Source of the DNA: JASHUC01 sp035523875
GTDB taxonomy: Bacteria; Pseudomonadota; Gammaproteobacteria; Steroidobacterales; Steroidobacteraceae
NCBI GenBank assembly: GCA_035523875.1
Contig: DATKPY010000034.1
Location: 1 to 64,000 of the forward strand
Direction of reading: 5' to 3'
DNA length: 64,000 nt
Shown here: positions 34,105 through 43,191 of the stretch, one piece after another
Layout of the letters: each line of letters begins with the position of its first letter
How positions within the stretch are numbered: position 1 is the first letter of the stretch
Position numbers and translations under genes: made by a program
Notes under the pieces: model-generated
Databases searched by the model: none
What the model was told of the DNA's origin: nothing
The model's input: the letters and a program-made list of their open reading frames with translations, nothing else

Positions 34105-35175
34105 ATGTCGCGATTCAACACGAAGAGTGCCCGGGCACGCAGCGCACGGTTCGTTGTGCTTGCCGCCGTCACGCTCGGCCTCGGGAACTCGGGGGCGGCG
34201 CTTGCCGCCGCGAGCGCAACCGCTTGTGGGGATGGGTGCCTCAAGGGCTTCATGGACGCCTATCTCAATGCGCTTGCCCGGCACGATCCCGCGCGGGTGC
34301 CGGTCGCGGCACACTACCGCTACACGGAAAACGGCGCCGAGCTCACGCTCGGTGAGGCGTTGTGGGTGACCTTCAACCGCTACGGCGCGTACCGGCACGA
34401 TGTGTACGATCCGCAAAGCGGAGGCGTCGCGAGCTACGTGACGCTGCTCGAGAATCACGAGTTTCCGTTTCCGGATTTTCTCGCCGTGCGATTGAAAGTG
34501 GTCCACGGGAGGATCACGGAGATCGAGACCGTGGTCGACCGCCATGCGCGCGGTGCCGCCAACATGCCGCCGCGCGACCCGAGCTGGATGGCGATCATGC
34601 AGCGTGAGGAACCGCTGCGCACGCGGCTCTCACGTGCGCAGCTCGAGCGCGGCGCGCTCGGGTATCTGCGCTCGGTCGCCTTCCACGACGGTTCGCTTGC
34701 GCCCTACGCCGACTCGTGCATCCGCCTCGAGGATGGCAACGTGACGGCGCTCGGGCCCCACGACACCCCGCCCGTGCCCCTCGGACCGCCCCCGACTGAG
34801 GTGCCGGGCGAGCCGCCGCGGCCGCACCTGATGGGCATCGGCTGCGGCAAGCAGCTCGCGTACCTGTCCTATTCCTTCATCACCGGGTATGAGGATGCCC
34901 GCTTTCCCATCGTCGACGTGCCGCGCCAGGTGGTGTTCGCGGTCTTCGACTTCATGCGGCGCGGGAATGTCGAGAGCTGGAGCTATGAGGGGCACTCCTT
35001 CGCCATGCCGGAGGGGATGCGCTATCCGAACGAGATCCTCAACACGGAGATGTTCAAGTTCGTCGACGGCAGGATCTCGCGCGTCGAAGCCGTGTTCGAG
35101 GGTCCCCAGGCCTACAAGCGCGGCACGGGCTGGCCCGGAGGCACCAAGGCCGAGTCGCGCCCGATCGGTGAGTGA
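34105..35175 (+). CDS. DUF8021-like secreted protein, paralogue 2
   Basis: 356 residues with a signal peptide ending near LGNSGAALAAAS. It matches paralogue 1 throughout: CGDGCLKGFMDAYLNALARH, YTENGAELTLGEALWVTFNR, FLAVRLKVVHGRITEIETVV, DSCIRLEDGN, GCGKQL, DARFPIVDVPRQVVFAVFDF and FKFVDGRISRVEAVF. A Pro-rich insert (PPVPLGPPPTEVPGEPPRPH) precedes the second half. It begins 40 bp after paralogue 1 with TAGAAT at 34065-34070 as a possible -10, and ends 21 bp from the convergent carotenoid-oxygenase gene. The tandem suggests duplication and divergence rather than simple redundancy. Confidence 0.68.
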   Translation: MSRFNTKSARARSARFVVLAAVTLGLGNSGAALAAASATACGDGCLKGFMDAYLNALARHDPARVPVAAHYRYTENGAELTLGEALWVTFNRYGAYRHDVYDPQSGGVASYVTLLENHEFPFPDFLAVRLKVVHGRITEIETVVDRHARGAANMPPRDPSWMAIMQREEPLRTRLSRAQLERGALGYLRSVAFHDGSLAPYADSCIRLEDGNVTALGPHDTPPVPLGPPPTEVPGEPPRPHLMGIGCGKQLAYLSYSFITGYEDARFPIVDVPRQVVFAVFDFMRRGNVESWSYEGHSFAMPEGMRYPNEILNTEMFKFVDGRISRVEAVFEGPQAYKRGTGWPGGTKAESRPIGE

Positions 35176-35196
35176 GCCGGCGCGCTCCCGGCCCCG

Positions 35197-36672
35197 CTAG
35201 CCGAAGTCCACCTCGTCGTCGCCGATCCACAGGCCGTGGAGGCCGGAGGAGCGGAACGGCAGGATGACGCGCGCCACGTCGCCGTCCTCGAGATGCCGGG
35301 CGTCGGCGATGATGAGCTCCGAGCGCATCTCGGCATAGTTATTGGCAACGCCGATCAGGTAACCGTCCCCCTCGCTCGTGCTCCCCGTGCGCGGCACAAA
35401 GCAGGATTCCTGCAGGCTGTGGACATCGCCCGCGAAATAAGAGCGCACTTCGCGGCTCTCGAGGTCGAAGCGGCAATACGAGTTCATGACGCGGCCACGG
35501 AGATTCCCGGCGCGTCGCTCGTCGAAGGGCTTGCTCGAATCGTTGTAGCCGGAGAAGCCGTAGCGGTTGGGCAGCGTCATGAAGCGCGTATCGATGCGCG
35601 CGATGTCCTGCACCGGGGTGTCCCACAGGACTTCCTCCTGGTAGGTGTCGTGCCGCGAGCCGAGATCGATCGTGTACTTGCGAAACAGCGCACCGCTCCC
35701 CTGCAAGGGCGAGCCGTCGACCGATTTGAAATAGGGCATGAAGGGAATGAAGGCGCCGTCGACGTGTGCCGCATAGAGCGTGACGATGTTTCCCTCGCTC
35801 TTGGCGTTGAGGATGTGCACCATCGCGCGCGCCTTGCCCTTGAACCAACGCACATCCTCTGCATCCCCATCACGCGGGAGGACGCCGATGATGCTCGGCT
35901 CGCGCGGGTCCCAGCCCCAGTGGCAGTTGCCGGCCTTGAGCCATTCGAGGCTCGTCACGTACGGGCCGAACGGAAAGATGAAGTGCTTCTGGGTCGCCGC
36001 CATGTCGTGGATCATGCTCACGCGCGGCATCTTGAGCCGCCAGCGCCGCGTCACGTGGCCCGCCTTGCTGAGCGTGTAGACGAACAGATCCGGCGTGCAC
36101 AGCCCCGCCGCCTCGTAGCCGTAGGCGAGCAGTTCCCCGGTCACGGGATCGATCTTGTTGTGCGCGGAGAAGGTCTGGCTGTCGTACTCGCCGTGGAAGT
36201 TCCACGGTGCGCGGGTATCGAGCGTCCGCGGGTCCATCTCGTAAGGCAGCGCGTCCTCCTTGATGGCGAAGAGCTTGCCCGCGTGCGCGAGTGTGTGGGT
36301 GTTGGCCGAGGTGCGCAGGCTCGGCTTCGCGATCGTCAGATCGCGGATGCTCGGATCGTCGGTGAACGGATTGCGGTACTTACCGTAGAGCTGCCGGTGC
36401 GCTTCGCGGTCGTTTTCCCAGCGCAGCGTCTTCACCCAGCGACTCTTGTAGTCGACGCGGCCGTTCCGGAAACGAAACAGGTTGATGTAGCCGTCGCCGT
36501 CGACGGGTCCGTCATCGGCATACTTCTGCGGAAAGTAGAACTCCGGCCCGACGCGCACGTAGGCGCCGGTGAAGTCGGAGGGGATCTTGCCCACGACCTG
36601 ACAGTCGTAGACATCCGCCTCAAAGCGCATCGGCTGGTTGAAGCCGCGAGCATTCTTGGGAAATTCGATCAA
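35197..36672 (-). CDS. Carotenoid oxygenase/lignostilbene dioxygenase family, paralogue A
   Basis: 491 residues. These Fe(II) enzymes cleave a double bond with O2; bacterial members act on lignostilbenes, isoeugenol or apocarotenoids. The four iron histidines are present: H171 (FSAHNKIDP), H222 (SMIHDMA), H286 (AMVHILNA) and H479 (GLHGLWIG). YRNPFTDDPS and FAIKEDALPYEMDP resemble lignostilbene dioxygenases; K138 lies where the phenol-binding Lys of LsdA is expected. No signal peptide. I take TTG 36672, preceded by GGAG, as start; the ATG of MRFEADVYD is an alternative. It is last in a run with a Tat protein and paralogue B. Confidence 0.88.
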   Translation of the reverse strand: MIEFPKNARGFNQPMRFEADVYDCQVVGKIPSDFTGAYVRVGPEFYFPQKYADDGPVDGDGYINLFRFRNGRVDYKSRWVKTLRWENDREAHRQLYGKYRNPFTDDPSIRDLTIAKPSLRTSANTHTLAHAGKLFAIKEDALPYEMDPRTLDTRAPWNFHGEYDSQTFSAHNKIDPVTGELLAYGYEAAGLCTPDLFVYTLSKAGHVTRRWRLKMPRVSMIHDMAATQKHFIFPFGPYVTSLEWLKAGNCHWGWDPREPSIIGVLPRDGDAEDVRWFKGKARAMVHILNAKSEGNIVTLYAAHVDGAFIPFMPYFKSVDGSPLQGSGALFRKYTIDLGSRHDTYQEEVLWDTPVQDIARIDTRFMTLPNRYGFSGYNDSSKPFDERRAGNLRGRVMNSYCRFDLESREVRSYFAGDVHSLQESCFVPRTGSTSEGDGYLIGVANNYAEMRSELIIADARHLEDGDVARVILPFRSSGLHGLWIGDDEVDFG

Positions 36673-36733
36673 GGCCGTTGCTCCGGTTGGGATGGCGCGA
36701 GCGCTCGGGGCCGCCCCGGGGGGGCGCGCGCCG

Positions 36734-37045
36734 TCAGCAGTAGCCGAACTGACCGAGAAGCTGGACCGTCGCGATCTCGGCCATTCCCTCGCCCGAGCGG
36801 GTGCCGCAGGGCGGATGGTACGGCTCGGCGGCGCCGCTCGGGTCGAGGTAGGGGCGGTCCATGTGAAAGCCAACGACCGGACCGCGCGGTGCGCTCGCAA
36901 AGCCGGCGAGCGCGCTCAGCCTCGCGAGCACGGCGGTCGAGCCCGCGAGCGCTGCGGCACGGCCGAGGAAACCGCGGCGCGACAGCCGTCGCGCCGACGG
37001 GCCGGATGCGTCCGCCCGATTCTCATCGCAGATGAGGTCATGCAT
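36734..37045 (-). CDS. Small Tat-exported protein between two dioxygenase genes
   Basis: 103 residues. A twin-arginine leader (LSRRGFLGRAAALAGSTAVL) is followed by only about 60 mature residues: GFHMDRPYLDPSGAAEPYHP and CGTRSGEGMAEIATVQLLGQ, ending FGYC. Two cysteines (PPCGT and the terminal C) could pair or hold a cofactor. I do not recognise the family. It lies 30 bp after paralogue B and 61 bp before paralogue A on the same strand, so it belongs to that operon. Tat export of so small a product suggests it folds with a cofactor or piggybacks on a partner. Confidence 0.55.
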   Translation of the reverse strand: MHDLICDENRADASGPSARRLSRRGFLGRAAALAGSTAVLARLSALAGFASAPRGPVVGFHMDRPYLDPSGAAEPYHPPCGTRSGEGMAEIATVQLLGQFGYC

Positions 37046-37074
37046 TGCTCGAGTGCTCCTCAAACCGTGTCGTC

Positions 37075-38559
37075 TCAGGCGAATGCCAGACGATCCTCGG
37101 AAATCCAGTTGCCGTGCACCTGCGCTCCGAGGCGAAAGGGCAGGATGATCCGCGCGAGGTCGCCCGCTTCGAGGTGCTGCGCATCGGCGATGACGAGTTC
37201 CGAGCGCATCTCGGCAAGGTTGTTGGCGATGCCGATCAGGTAGCCGTCGCCTTCGGGGCTGTCGGGGCGGCGCGGGACGAACACCGGTTCGTTGAGCGTA
37301 TGGGTGTCGCCGGCGAAATACGCCGCGGACGCCCCGCTCCTGAGATCGAAGCGCCCGTAGCAGTTGGTCACCCGCCCGCGCAGATTTCCGGCCCGCGATT
37401 CATCGAACGGTCGGCTCGGGTCGCTGAACCCGGTGTACGCGTAGCGGTAGGGGAGCGAGATGTAGCGATCGTCGATGCGGCCGAGGCCGCTCACCGACTG
37501 CTCGAAGAGAATCTCCTCGCTGAAATCGTCCCGCTTGGAGTCGAGCTCGAACACGTGGCGCCGGATCGTGGTGCCGTGGCGCGCCTGGGCGGAATCCCCG
37601 TTGCCCGGATCCGGCGGGAAGAACGGAAACGGATTGGTCTCGGTCACGGGGGATTCCAGGATGACCTTGCTCCCCTCGGTGCGCGCGTTGAACGTGTGCA
37701 CGATCGAGCGCGTCGGACCCTTGAACCAGCGCATGTCGCGCGCCTCGCCATCGCGCGGGAGGATTCCGATGTAGGTCGGTAAATGCGCATCCCACGCCCA
37801 GTGGATTCTGCCCGCCCGCAGTCGCTCGAGGCTCGTGGTGTACGCGAACACCGGGAAGACGATGTGGCGCTGCGTGACGGCGATATCGTGGATCATGCTC
37901 ACGTAGGGCGCCTTGAAGCGCACTTCGCGAGTGACACGGCCCGCTCGATCGACGCTGTAGAGGAACACGTCGTTGCTCGCGAGTCCCGTCGCCTCGTATC
38001 CGTAGCAGATCATCTCGCCCGAAACCGGATCGATCTTCGGGTGCGCGCTGAAGGTCTGGCTGCGATAGCGGCCCTCGAAGCTCATCGGCCCCCGGGTCGC
38101 GAGCGTTTTCGGATCGAGCTCGTACGGCGGCCCATCCTCCTTCATCGCGAAGAGCTTGCCGGCATGCGCGATGACGTTGGTGTTGGCGAGCGTGCGCAGG
38201 TAGGGCCTCTCGATGGTCTGCGCGCGCAGGCGCGGGTCGTCCGTGAACGGATTGCGGTAGTAGCCGTAAAGCTGCCGGCTCGCCGCCATGTCCTCGTGCC
38301 AGCGCGCCGTGCGCACCCAGCGTCCCGCGAAGTCCACGACGCCGTTCTTGAATCGAAACAGGCCGACGAAGCCGTCGGCGTTGAAGATCGAATCGTCGGC
38401 AAAGCGCGGCGGATAGAGCCATTCCGTGCCGACGCGCACGAACGCGCCGTTCATCTCCGTCGGCACCCGTCCCTGCACCTCGCAATCGAAGACGTTCGAT
38501 TCGAAGCGGTCGGGGGCATAGAAGCCTCGTGCCGTCGGGTCCTTCGAGAAGTCCACCAT
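37075..38559 (-). CDS. Carotenoid oxygenase/lignostilbene dioxygenase family, paralogue B
   Basis: 494 residues, clearly homologous to paralogue A across its length (YGYYRNPFTDDPRLR, SQTFSAHPKIDPVSGEMICY, YVSMIHDIAVTQRHIVFPVF, RSIVHTFNARTEGSKV, GNLRGRVTNCYGRFDL). Iron histidines are H173, H224, H288 and H482 (QVHGNWIS). K140 matches the expected phenol-binding Lys. No export signal, so it is cytoplasmic. ATG 38559 follows GGGAG with an 8-base gap. It is first in the minus-strand run B, Tat protein, A; the SDR gene at 38729 starts divergently, 170 bp away. Confidence 0.88.
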   Translation of the reverse strand: MVDFSKDPTARGFYAPDRFESNVFDCEVQGRVPTEMNGAFVRVGTEWLYPPRFADDSIFNADGFVGLFRFKNGVVDFAGRWVRTARWHEDMAASRQLYGYYRNPFTDDPRLRAQTIERPYLRTLANTNVIAHAGKLFAMKEDGPPYELDPKTLATRGPMSFEGRYRSQTFSAHPKIDPVSGEMICYGYEATGLASNDVFLYSVDRAGRVTREVRFKAPYVSMIHDIAVTQRHIVFPVFAYTTSLERLRAGRIHWAWDAHLPTYIGILPRDGEARDMRWFKGPTRSIVHTFNARTEGSKVILESPVTETNPFPFFPPDPGNGDSAQARHGTTIRRHVFELDSKRDDFSEEILFEQSVSGLGRIDDRYISLPYRYAYTGFSDPSRPFDESRAGNLRGRVTNCYGRFDLRSGASAAYFAGDTHTLNEPVFVPRRPDSPEGDGYLIGIANNLAEMRSELVIADAQHLEAGDLARIILPFRLGAQVHGNWISEDRLAFA

Positions 38560-38728
38560 GGTTGTCACTCCCGCTGGCGAGCCCGCCGCACCGCGGCGCA
38601 GCGCGGGCCTCGGCAGCGGGAGGAGTTTACCCCCGGAGCGGTGCGGATGCGCCCGTGGCGGCTCGCGATCGCACCGCCTAGGATAAGCCGTCGTCCCCGT
38701 TTCTCTGGACCGTCCGAGGAGCCACCGC

Positions 38729-39862
38729 ATGTCCGCGCACGATGAGCCCAAGAGTCGCAAAATGAGCGGGGCAGGGCGCGAGCGGCGCCGATTCCTCGAG
38801 CGCACCGTGTTCGCTGCGGCCGGGAGCCCGGCTGCGGCATGGCTCTCCCCGCTCGCGGCGGCCGCTGCCGATCACGGGACCGTCGCTCCCCGTGAGTGTC
38901 CCGCCCTGCCCACACCCATGCGCGAGGTGGACGGCAAGGTCGCCTTCGTGACCGGCGGCGACAGCGGCATCGGACTCGGCATTGCGCGCGCGTTCACCGA
39001 GGCCGGCATGAAGGTCGTCATTACCTACCGCACGAAGGCACACCTCGATCAGGCACTGGAGCAGCTCGCCGCCGCCGCGAAGCGTGTGCATGCCATCAAG
39101 GTGGATGTGACCGACCGAGCGGGTCTCGAGCGGGCCGCGGAGGAGACCGAGCACACCTTCGGCAAGGTGCATGTCCTCGTCGCGAACGCGGGCGTGGCGG
39201 TGATCGGACCCTTAAGCACCGCGACCTACGACGATTGGGACTGGGGCATGGGCGTCAATGCCACCGGCGTGTTCAACAGCATCCGCACCTTCCTACCCCG
39301 CATCAAGAAGCATGGCGAAGGCGGGCAGATCGTCGCAACCGCTTCGCTCGCGGGTCTCCTCGGTCACTCGAGCGCAGCGGTCTACACGGCATCGAAATTT
39401 GCGGTCGTGGGGATGATGGAGGCGCTGCGCGGGGAGCTGATGGAGAGCCGGATCGGCGCCTCGGTGTTCTGTCCCGGGCTCGTCAACAGCAACATCGGCA
39501 GCTCCAACCGCAACCGCCCATCGAGCCTCGCCGACAGCGGCTTCAAGCCCGACCCGAAGGCATTCGCGCGCATGGCGAAGCAGATGCGGCAGATGCGCGG
39601 ACCGCCGCCCGGCATGGATCCGCTCGAGGCGGGGCGACTGGTGCTTGCCGCCGTCCGCAACAACGACCTGTACGTGCTCACGACACCGGAGTTCGCACCG
39701 CAGTTTCGCGCACGCGGCGAGGCGATCGTCGCCTCGCTCCCCGCGCACCTGAAGGTTCCCGAGACACGCGTCGCACTCGAGCACATGATCGTCGGGCGGG
39801 ACATCTACACGATCGAGCGCGACCGCAGGCGCTGCGAGCGGGCGCGCTCGCGGAAGGTCTGA
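38729..39862 (+). CDS. LigD-like short-chain dehydrogenase with Tat-like leader
   Basis: 377 residues. Unusually for this family, about 60 residues precede the Rossmann fold and include RRRFLERTVFAAAGSPAAAW, a twin-arginine-type leader. The SDR core has TGGDSGIG (NAD(P) binding), NAGVAVIG, and YTASK (catalytic Tyr/Lys) with an upstream Ser. TATYDDWDWGMGVNATGVFN resembles the TTYDDFDW.IGVN.NGV region of the C-alpha dehydrogenase LigD, which oxidises the benzylic alcohol of lignin beta-aryl ethers before glutathione-dependent cleavage. ATG 38729 follows GAGGAG. The role fits the LigE/LigF-like genes in the cluster; export, if real, would be exceptional. Confidence 0.78.
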   Translation: MSAHDEPKSRKMSGAGRERRRFLERTVFAAAGSPAAAWLSPLAAAAADHGTVAPRECPALPTPMREVDGKVAFVTGGDSGIGLGIARAFTEAGMKVVITYRTKAHLDQALEQLAAAAKRVHAIKVDVTDRAGLERAAEETEHTFGKVHVLVANAGVAVIGPLSTATYDDWDWGMGVNATGVFNSIRTFLPRIKKHGEGGQIVATASLAGLLGHSSAAVYTASKFAVVGMMEALRGELMESRIGASVFCPGLVNSNIGSSNRNRPSSLADSGFKPDPKAFARMAKQMRQMRGPPPGMDPLEAGRLVLAAVRNNDLYVLTTPEFAPQFRARGEAIVASLPAHLKVPETRVALEHMIVGRDIYTIERDRRRCERARSRKV

Positions 39863-39892
39863 GATCGAGCGGCCACGACGGCGCTCCGGGGG

Positions 39893-40693
39893 TCACCAGG
39901 GAACCGTGGAGCCGTCGTACAGCATGAAGCGGCCCGTATCCTTCAGGGTGAGACCGGCGATCGTGTCGATCATGTGATGGACGGTGAAGGGCATCTCGAC
40001 CATGCCCGGATACTTTCCGCGCAGGTACGCCTGGCGCTCGGTGAGGACCGCTCCCGGGTGCATCAGCACGACGATGACGCCGTCGCCTTTGAGTGCGCGG
40101 GCGACGAGCTGCATTTCCCGATTGAGCGCGGCCTTACTCGCCCGGTAGAAGATCGCTCCGTCCCCCGGAAGCGGCCGGGTGAGCGAGCCGTTGGTCGAGC
40201 TGATGTTGATGATCTTTTTCTCGCGGCTCGCCCGCACGTTGGCGATGAACGCCTCGGTCACCATCAAGGGTCCCTTGACGTTGACGGCCATGATCGTGTC
40301 CATGAGCGCGAAGTCGAGCCGGCCGAAGTCCTGCGTGCGCCAGTTGCCGCGATCGTTGTACACCCCGGCGTTGTTGATGAGCACGTCGATCGGCACGTTC
40401 CCGAGCTTCCGCGCGAGCGCCTGGATCTGGCTCGCATCGGTCACGTCCATGCGCTCGACGCGCACCTTGCGGTAGCGGCCTGCCAGGACGGCGAGCGTCG
40501 CGGGCGTCGTATCGTGACGATGGGTAGCGATCACCGTCCAGCCTCGGGCCGCGTACTCTTTCGCGAACTCGAGCCCGATCCCGGAGTTCGCCCCGGTGAT
40601 GAGCACCGTGTCGGCACGTGCGAGGCGCGTGTGCGCCGTGAGCGCGAGGGCCACGAGCGCGAGCAGCGCCACGTATCGAGCCGGCCTTTTCAC
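39893..40693 (-). CDS. Short-chain dehydrogenase with N-terminal signal sequence
   Basis: 266 residues from GTG 40693. The first 27 residues (RYVALLALVALALTAHTRLA) form a Sec-like leader, after which the SDR fold begins at once with VLITGANSGIGLEFAKEYA. Core motifs: DVTDASQIQ, NNAGVYND, ISSTNGSL and YRASKAAL (Tyr/Lys). It resembles the C-factor type SDRs. An NAD(P)-dependent enzyme outside the cytoplasm needs a bound cofactor, as in glucose-fructose oxidoreductase, or else the helix is a membrane anchor. It follows the VOC gene by 10 bp on the same strand. Confidence 0.78.
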   Translation of the reverse strand: MKRPARYVALLALVALALTAHTRLARADTVLITGANSGIGLEFAKEYAARGWTVIATHRHDTTPATLAVLAGRYRKVRVERMDVTDASQIQALARKLGNVPIDVLINNAGVYNDRGNWRTQDFGRLDFALMDTIMAVNVKGPLMVTEAFIANVRASREKKIINISSTNGSLTRPLPGDGAIFYRASKAALNREMQLVARALKGDGVIVVLMHPGAVLTERQAYLRGKYPGMVEMPFTVHHMIDTIAGLTLKDTGRFMLYDGSTVPW

Positions 40694-40703
40694 GGGTGAG
40701 TCC

Positions 40704-41579
40704 TCAGGCGGGCCGCAGCTCGCACTCGATCCCGTCGGGATCGGCGAATCGCAGCACCCCGCGGATGCTCCCTTGGGGCGGATGCACGGTGGCGCCGAGC
40801 TCACCGAGCGCATCGGTGAGCCGCGCCGGATCGAAGCGCTCGACGCGGATGGCATAGGAGGCGATGCCCGGCTTCTCCGCGGGAGCCGTGAGGCGCAGCG
40901 CGAGCCGAATCGCGCCCACGCGATAGAACACCTCGCCCGATGCGCTCTTCCGCGCAACCAACCCGAACAATCTCGTGATGAGGGCGCTCGAGGACTCGAG
41001 GTCGGCCACGTGCAAGGTGACGCGCTCGAAGCCGTGCGCCGTGACGAGCGGCCGTCCGGTGTAGAGGGGCGGCATGGGCTTGAAGCCCCCGCCCGCCGGG
41101 GGTTTGTGCGTGCCGGGGCTACGCCCGCCGATGAGCTGCACCGGGATGTCGCCGATCTCGACGAACGTGCCGTGCGCGAAGTAGCGCACTTTCTCCTCAT
41201 CGAGGCGCGCCCGCCAGGCCGCGGCATCGAACGGCTGCGCGGCGACGCAGAAATGGTCGATGAAGGGCCGGACTCCGCCCGCGCCGGCCGCCGCACGCAG
41301 TGCGCCGATCGAGAGCGCTCCGGGGTGAAAATCGATCTCGTAACGAAGCGCCGGGGTGTCCTGACCGAGGATCCCGTGACCCTCGAAGAGGTGGCTGTAG
41401 AACGTGGCCGAGCGCGTCACGTCGGTGACCGAGATGCCGATGTGATTGACGAGCTCCCGCAGCCGCAGCGGAAGTCTGAGCGGCTGCACACCCGGTCGAT
41501 CGGCGGCGATCGCGAGCCAGGGAGTGGCCGCGAGCGCACCGAGCCCCACGAGCAGAGACCGCCGTGAATGAACTCTCAT
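40704..41579 (-). CDS. Tat-exported two-module VOC protein
   Basis: 291 residues with a twin-arginine leader (VHSRRSLLVGLGALAATPWL). Two VOC modules follow: VNHIGISVTDVTRSATFYSH from about residue 44 and FERVTLHVADLESSSALITR from about 185, ending FADPDGIECELRP. The His and Glu metal positions (NHIGIS, DGIECEL) are present in part. It shares architecture with the exported VOC protein at 10225-11400. Ring-cleaving dioxygenases and lyases have this fold, but export points elsewhere. It is first in a two-gene run with the SDR at 39893. Confidence 0.75.
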   Translation of the reverse strand: MRVHSRRSLLVGLGALAATPWLAIAADRPGVQPLRLPLRLRELVNHIGISVTDVTRSATFYSHLFEGHGILGQDTPALRYEIDFHPGALSIGALRAAAGAGGVRPFIDHFCVAAQPFDAAAWRARLDEEKVRYFAHGTFVEIGDIPVQLIGGRSPGTHKPPAGGGFKPMPPLYTGRPLVTAHGFERVTLHVADLESSSALITRLFGLVARKSASGEVFYRVGAIRLALRLTAPAEKPGIASYAIRVERFDPARLTDALGELGATVHPPQGSIRGVLRFADPDGIECELRPA

Positions 41580-41659
41580 CTGTGCTCCTCGCTCGAGGCC
41601 GGATCGACGGTCACCTTACAGGCGCGACCGGCCGGGGTCCAGCTGGCGCGCCGGCACCG

Positions 41660-41665
41660 TATAAT
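41660..41665 (+). promoter_or_regulatory. Candidate -10 element (TATAAT) for the amidase gene
   Basis: TATAAT at 41660-41665 is an exact sigma-70 -10 hexamer, rare in this GC-rich DNA, and lies 23 bp before the amidase ATG at 41688. No good -35 hexamer is seen at the right distance. Confidence 0.4.
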
Positions 41666-41687
41666 CGCCGCTCACGGCGGAGGTCCG

Positions 41688-43160
41688 ATGATAGAAGCCG
41701 CAGGAACCCGTGCGCTCGCGTTCGAGCCGGCCGTGAGGCTCCTCGAGCGGATTCGCCGCAGGCAGATCGGTTGCCGCGAGCTGCTCGAGCATTACATCGC
41801 GCGCACCGAGCGCTACGGGGCGACGGTGAACGCGATCGTGGTGCGGAACTTCGATGCCGCGCGCGAGTGCGCGAACGCGGCGGACCGAGCGCTCGCCCGG
41901 GGCGAGAGCCTCGGAGCCCTGCACGGGTTGCCGATGACGGTCAAGGAATCGTTCAATCTTCGCGGAACCCCGACGACATTTGGCTTGCGCGAGTTTCGCG
42001 ACAACCTCGCGCACGAGGATGCGGTCGTCGTCGCCCGGCTCGTGCGCGCGGGCGCGGTCATCTTTGGCAAGACGAACGTGCCCCCGGGGCTCATGGACGG
42101 TCAGAGCGCCAACGAGCTCTATGGGCGCACGAACAATCCGTGGAATCCGGCGCGTACGCCCGGAGGCTCATCGGGCGGCTCGGCCGCCGCGCTCGCCGCA
42201 GGCCTCACCGGCCTCGAGCTCGGGAGCGATATTGCCTCATCGATTCGCAACCCCGCCCATTACTGCGGCGTGTTCGGCCACAAGCCGACCTTTGGGATCT
42301 GTCCGCAGCGGGGACACATGCTGACAGACACGCTGCAGGCGACCGATCTCGCCGTCGTGGGGCCGCTCGGCCGCAGCGCCGCCGATCTGGAGCTCGCACT
42401 CTCCGTCATTGCAGGGCCGTGCGGTGCGGAAGCGCGCGCGTGGTCCCTCGAGCTCCCGCCCCCGACCGCCGTCGGGCTCGCGGACTTTCGTGTGGCCGTG
42501 GTCCTCGACGATGCGTTCGCGGAAGTCGATCGCTCGGTCGAGCGCGAGCTCGCGAAGCTCGCGGACTTTCTCGTGCAGGCCGGAGCGCGCGTCGAGCACG
42601 CTACCCGACCGAGCTTCGACAGTGGCGAGCTCTACCGGCTCTACATGGTGCTGCTGCGCGCAGCCGGGTCGGCGGGAATTGCGGACGAGGAGTTTGCGCG
42701 CGAGCAGGCGCTCGCGCACGGCGCGCATCGCGCAACGCGCGAGATGGCGCGGCTCAACGCCTACGGCGCGACGCTCACGCATCGCGACTGGCTGCGCCTC
42801 GACGAGGAGCGCTTGCGCAACCGCGCCAAATGGATCGAGTTCTTCGAGCGCGTCGATCTCCTCCTCTGTCCTACGCTGTCGACCGCCGCGTTTCCCCACT
42901 CGACCGTATCTCCCGCTGAGCGCACCCTCGTCGTGAACGGACGGGAGGTGCCGTTCGAGAATCAGCTCTTGTGGGCGGGGCTTGCGAGCCTCAGCTATCT
43001 GCCGGCGAGCGTTGCGCCGATCGGGCTCACCGCGGAGGGGCTGCCCGTCGGCGTGCAGGTGATCGGAGCACCTTACGCGGATCTGACGTGCCTGCGGTTC
43101 GCGCGGCTGCTCGAGGAGCGCTACCGGGCCTTCGTGCCCCCGCCGGGATTCTCCGCCTGA
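41688..43160 (+). CDS. Amidase signature family enzyme
   Basis: 490 residues. The amidase signature is clear: LHGLPMTVKESFNLRGTPTT with the catalytic Lys, then RTPGGSSGGSAAALAAGLTG with the bridging cis-Ser, and LGSDIASSIRNPAHYCGVFG with the nucleophile Ser. The usual GSDIGGSIR is here GSDIASSIR, within the range of the family. The reaction is hydrolysis of an amide; substrate unknown. GGCGGAGG precedes ATG 41688, which is chosen over an in-frame ATG at 41568 that would overlap the divergent VOC gene. Confidence 0.9.
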   Translation: MIEAAGTRALAFEPAVRLLERIRRRQIGCRELLEHYIARTERYGATVNAIVVRNFDAARECANAADRALARGESLGALHGLPMTVKESFNLRGTPTTFGLREFRDNLAHEDAVVVARLVRAGAVIFGKTNVPPGLMDGQSANELYGRTNNPWNPARTPGGSSGGSAAALAAGLTGLELGSDIASSIRNPAHYCGVFGHKPTFGICPQRGHMLTDTLQATDLAVVGPLGRSAADLELALSVIAGPCGAEARAWSLELPPPTAVGLADFRVAVVLDDAFAEVDRSVERELAKLADFLVQAGARVEHATRPSFDSGELYRLYMVLLRAAGSAGIADEEFAREQALAHGAHRATREMARLNAYGATLTHRDWLRLDEERLRNRAKWIEFFERVDLLLCPTLSTAAFPHSTVSPAERTLVVNGREVPFENQLLWAGLASLSYLPASVAPIGLTAEGLPVGVQVIGAPYADLTCLRFARLLEERYRAFVPPPGFSA

Positions 43161-43191
43161 TCGAGCCGCCGCCGCGGTCGCCCGGACGGCC

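Noticed and set aside
35236..37035. A 599-codon plus-strand open frame opposite oxygenase A and the Tat protein
   Set aside because: Antisense to an enzyme with all four iron histidines; no recognisable motif of its own.
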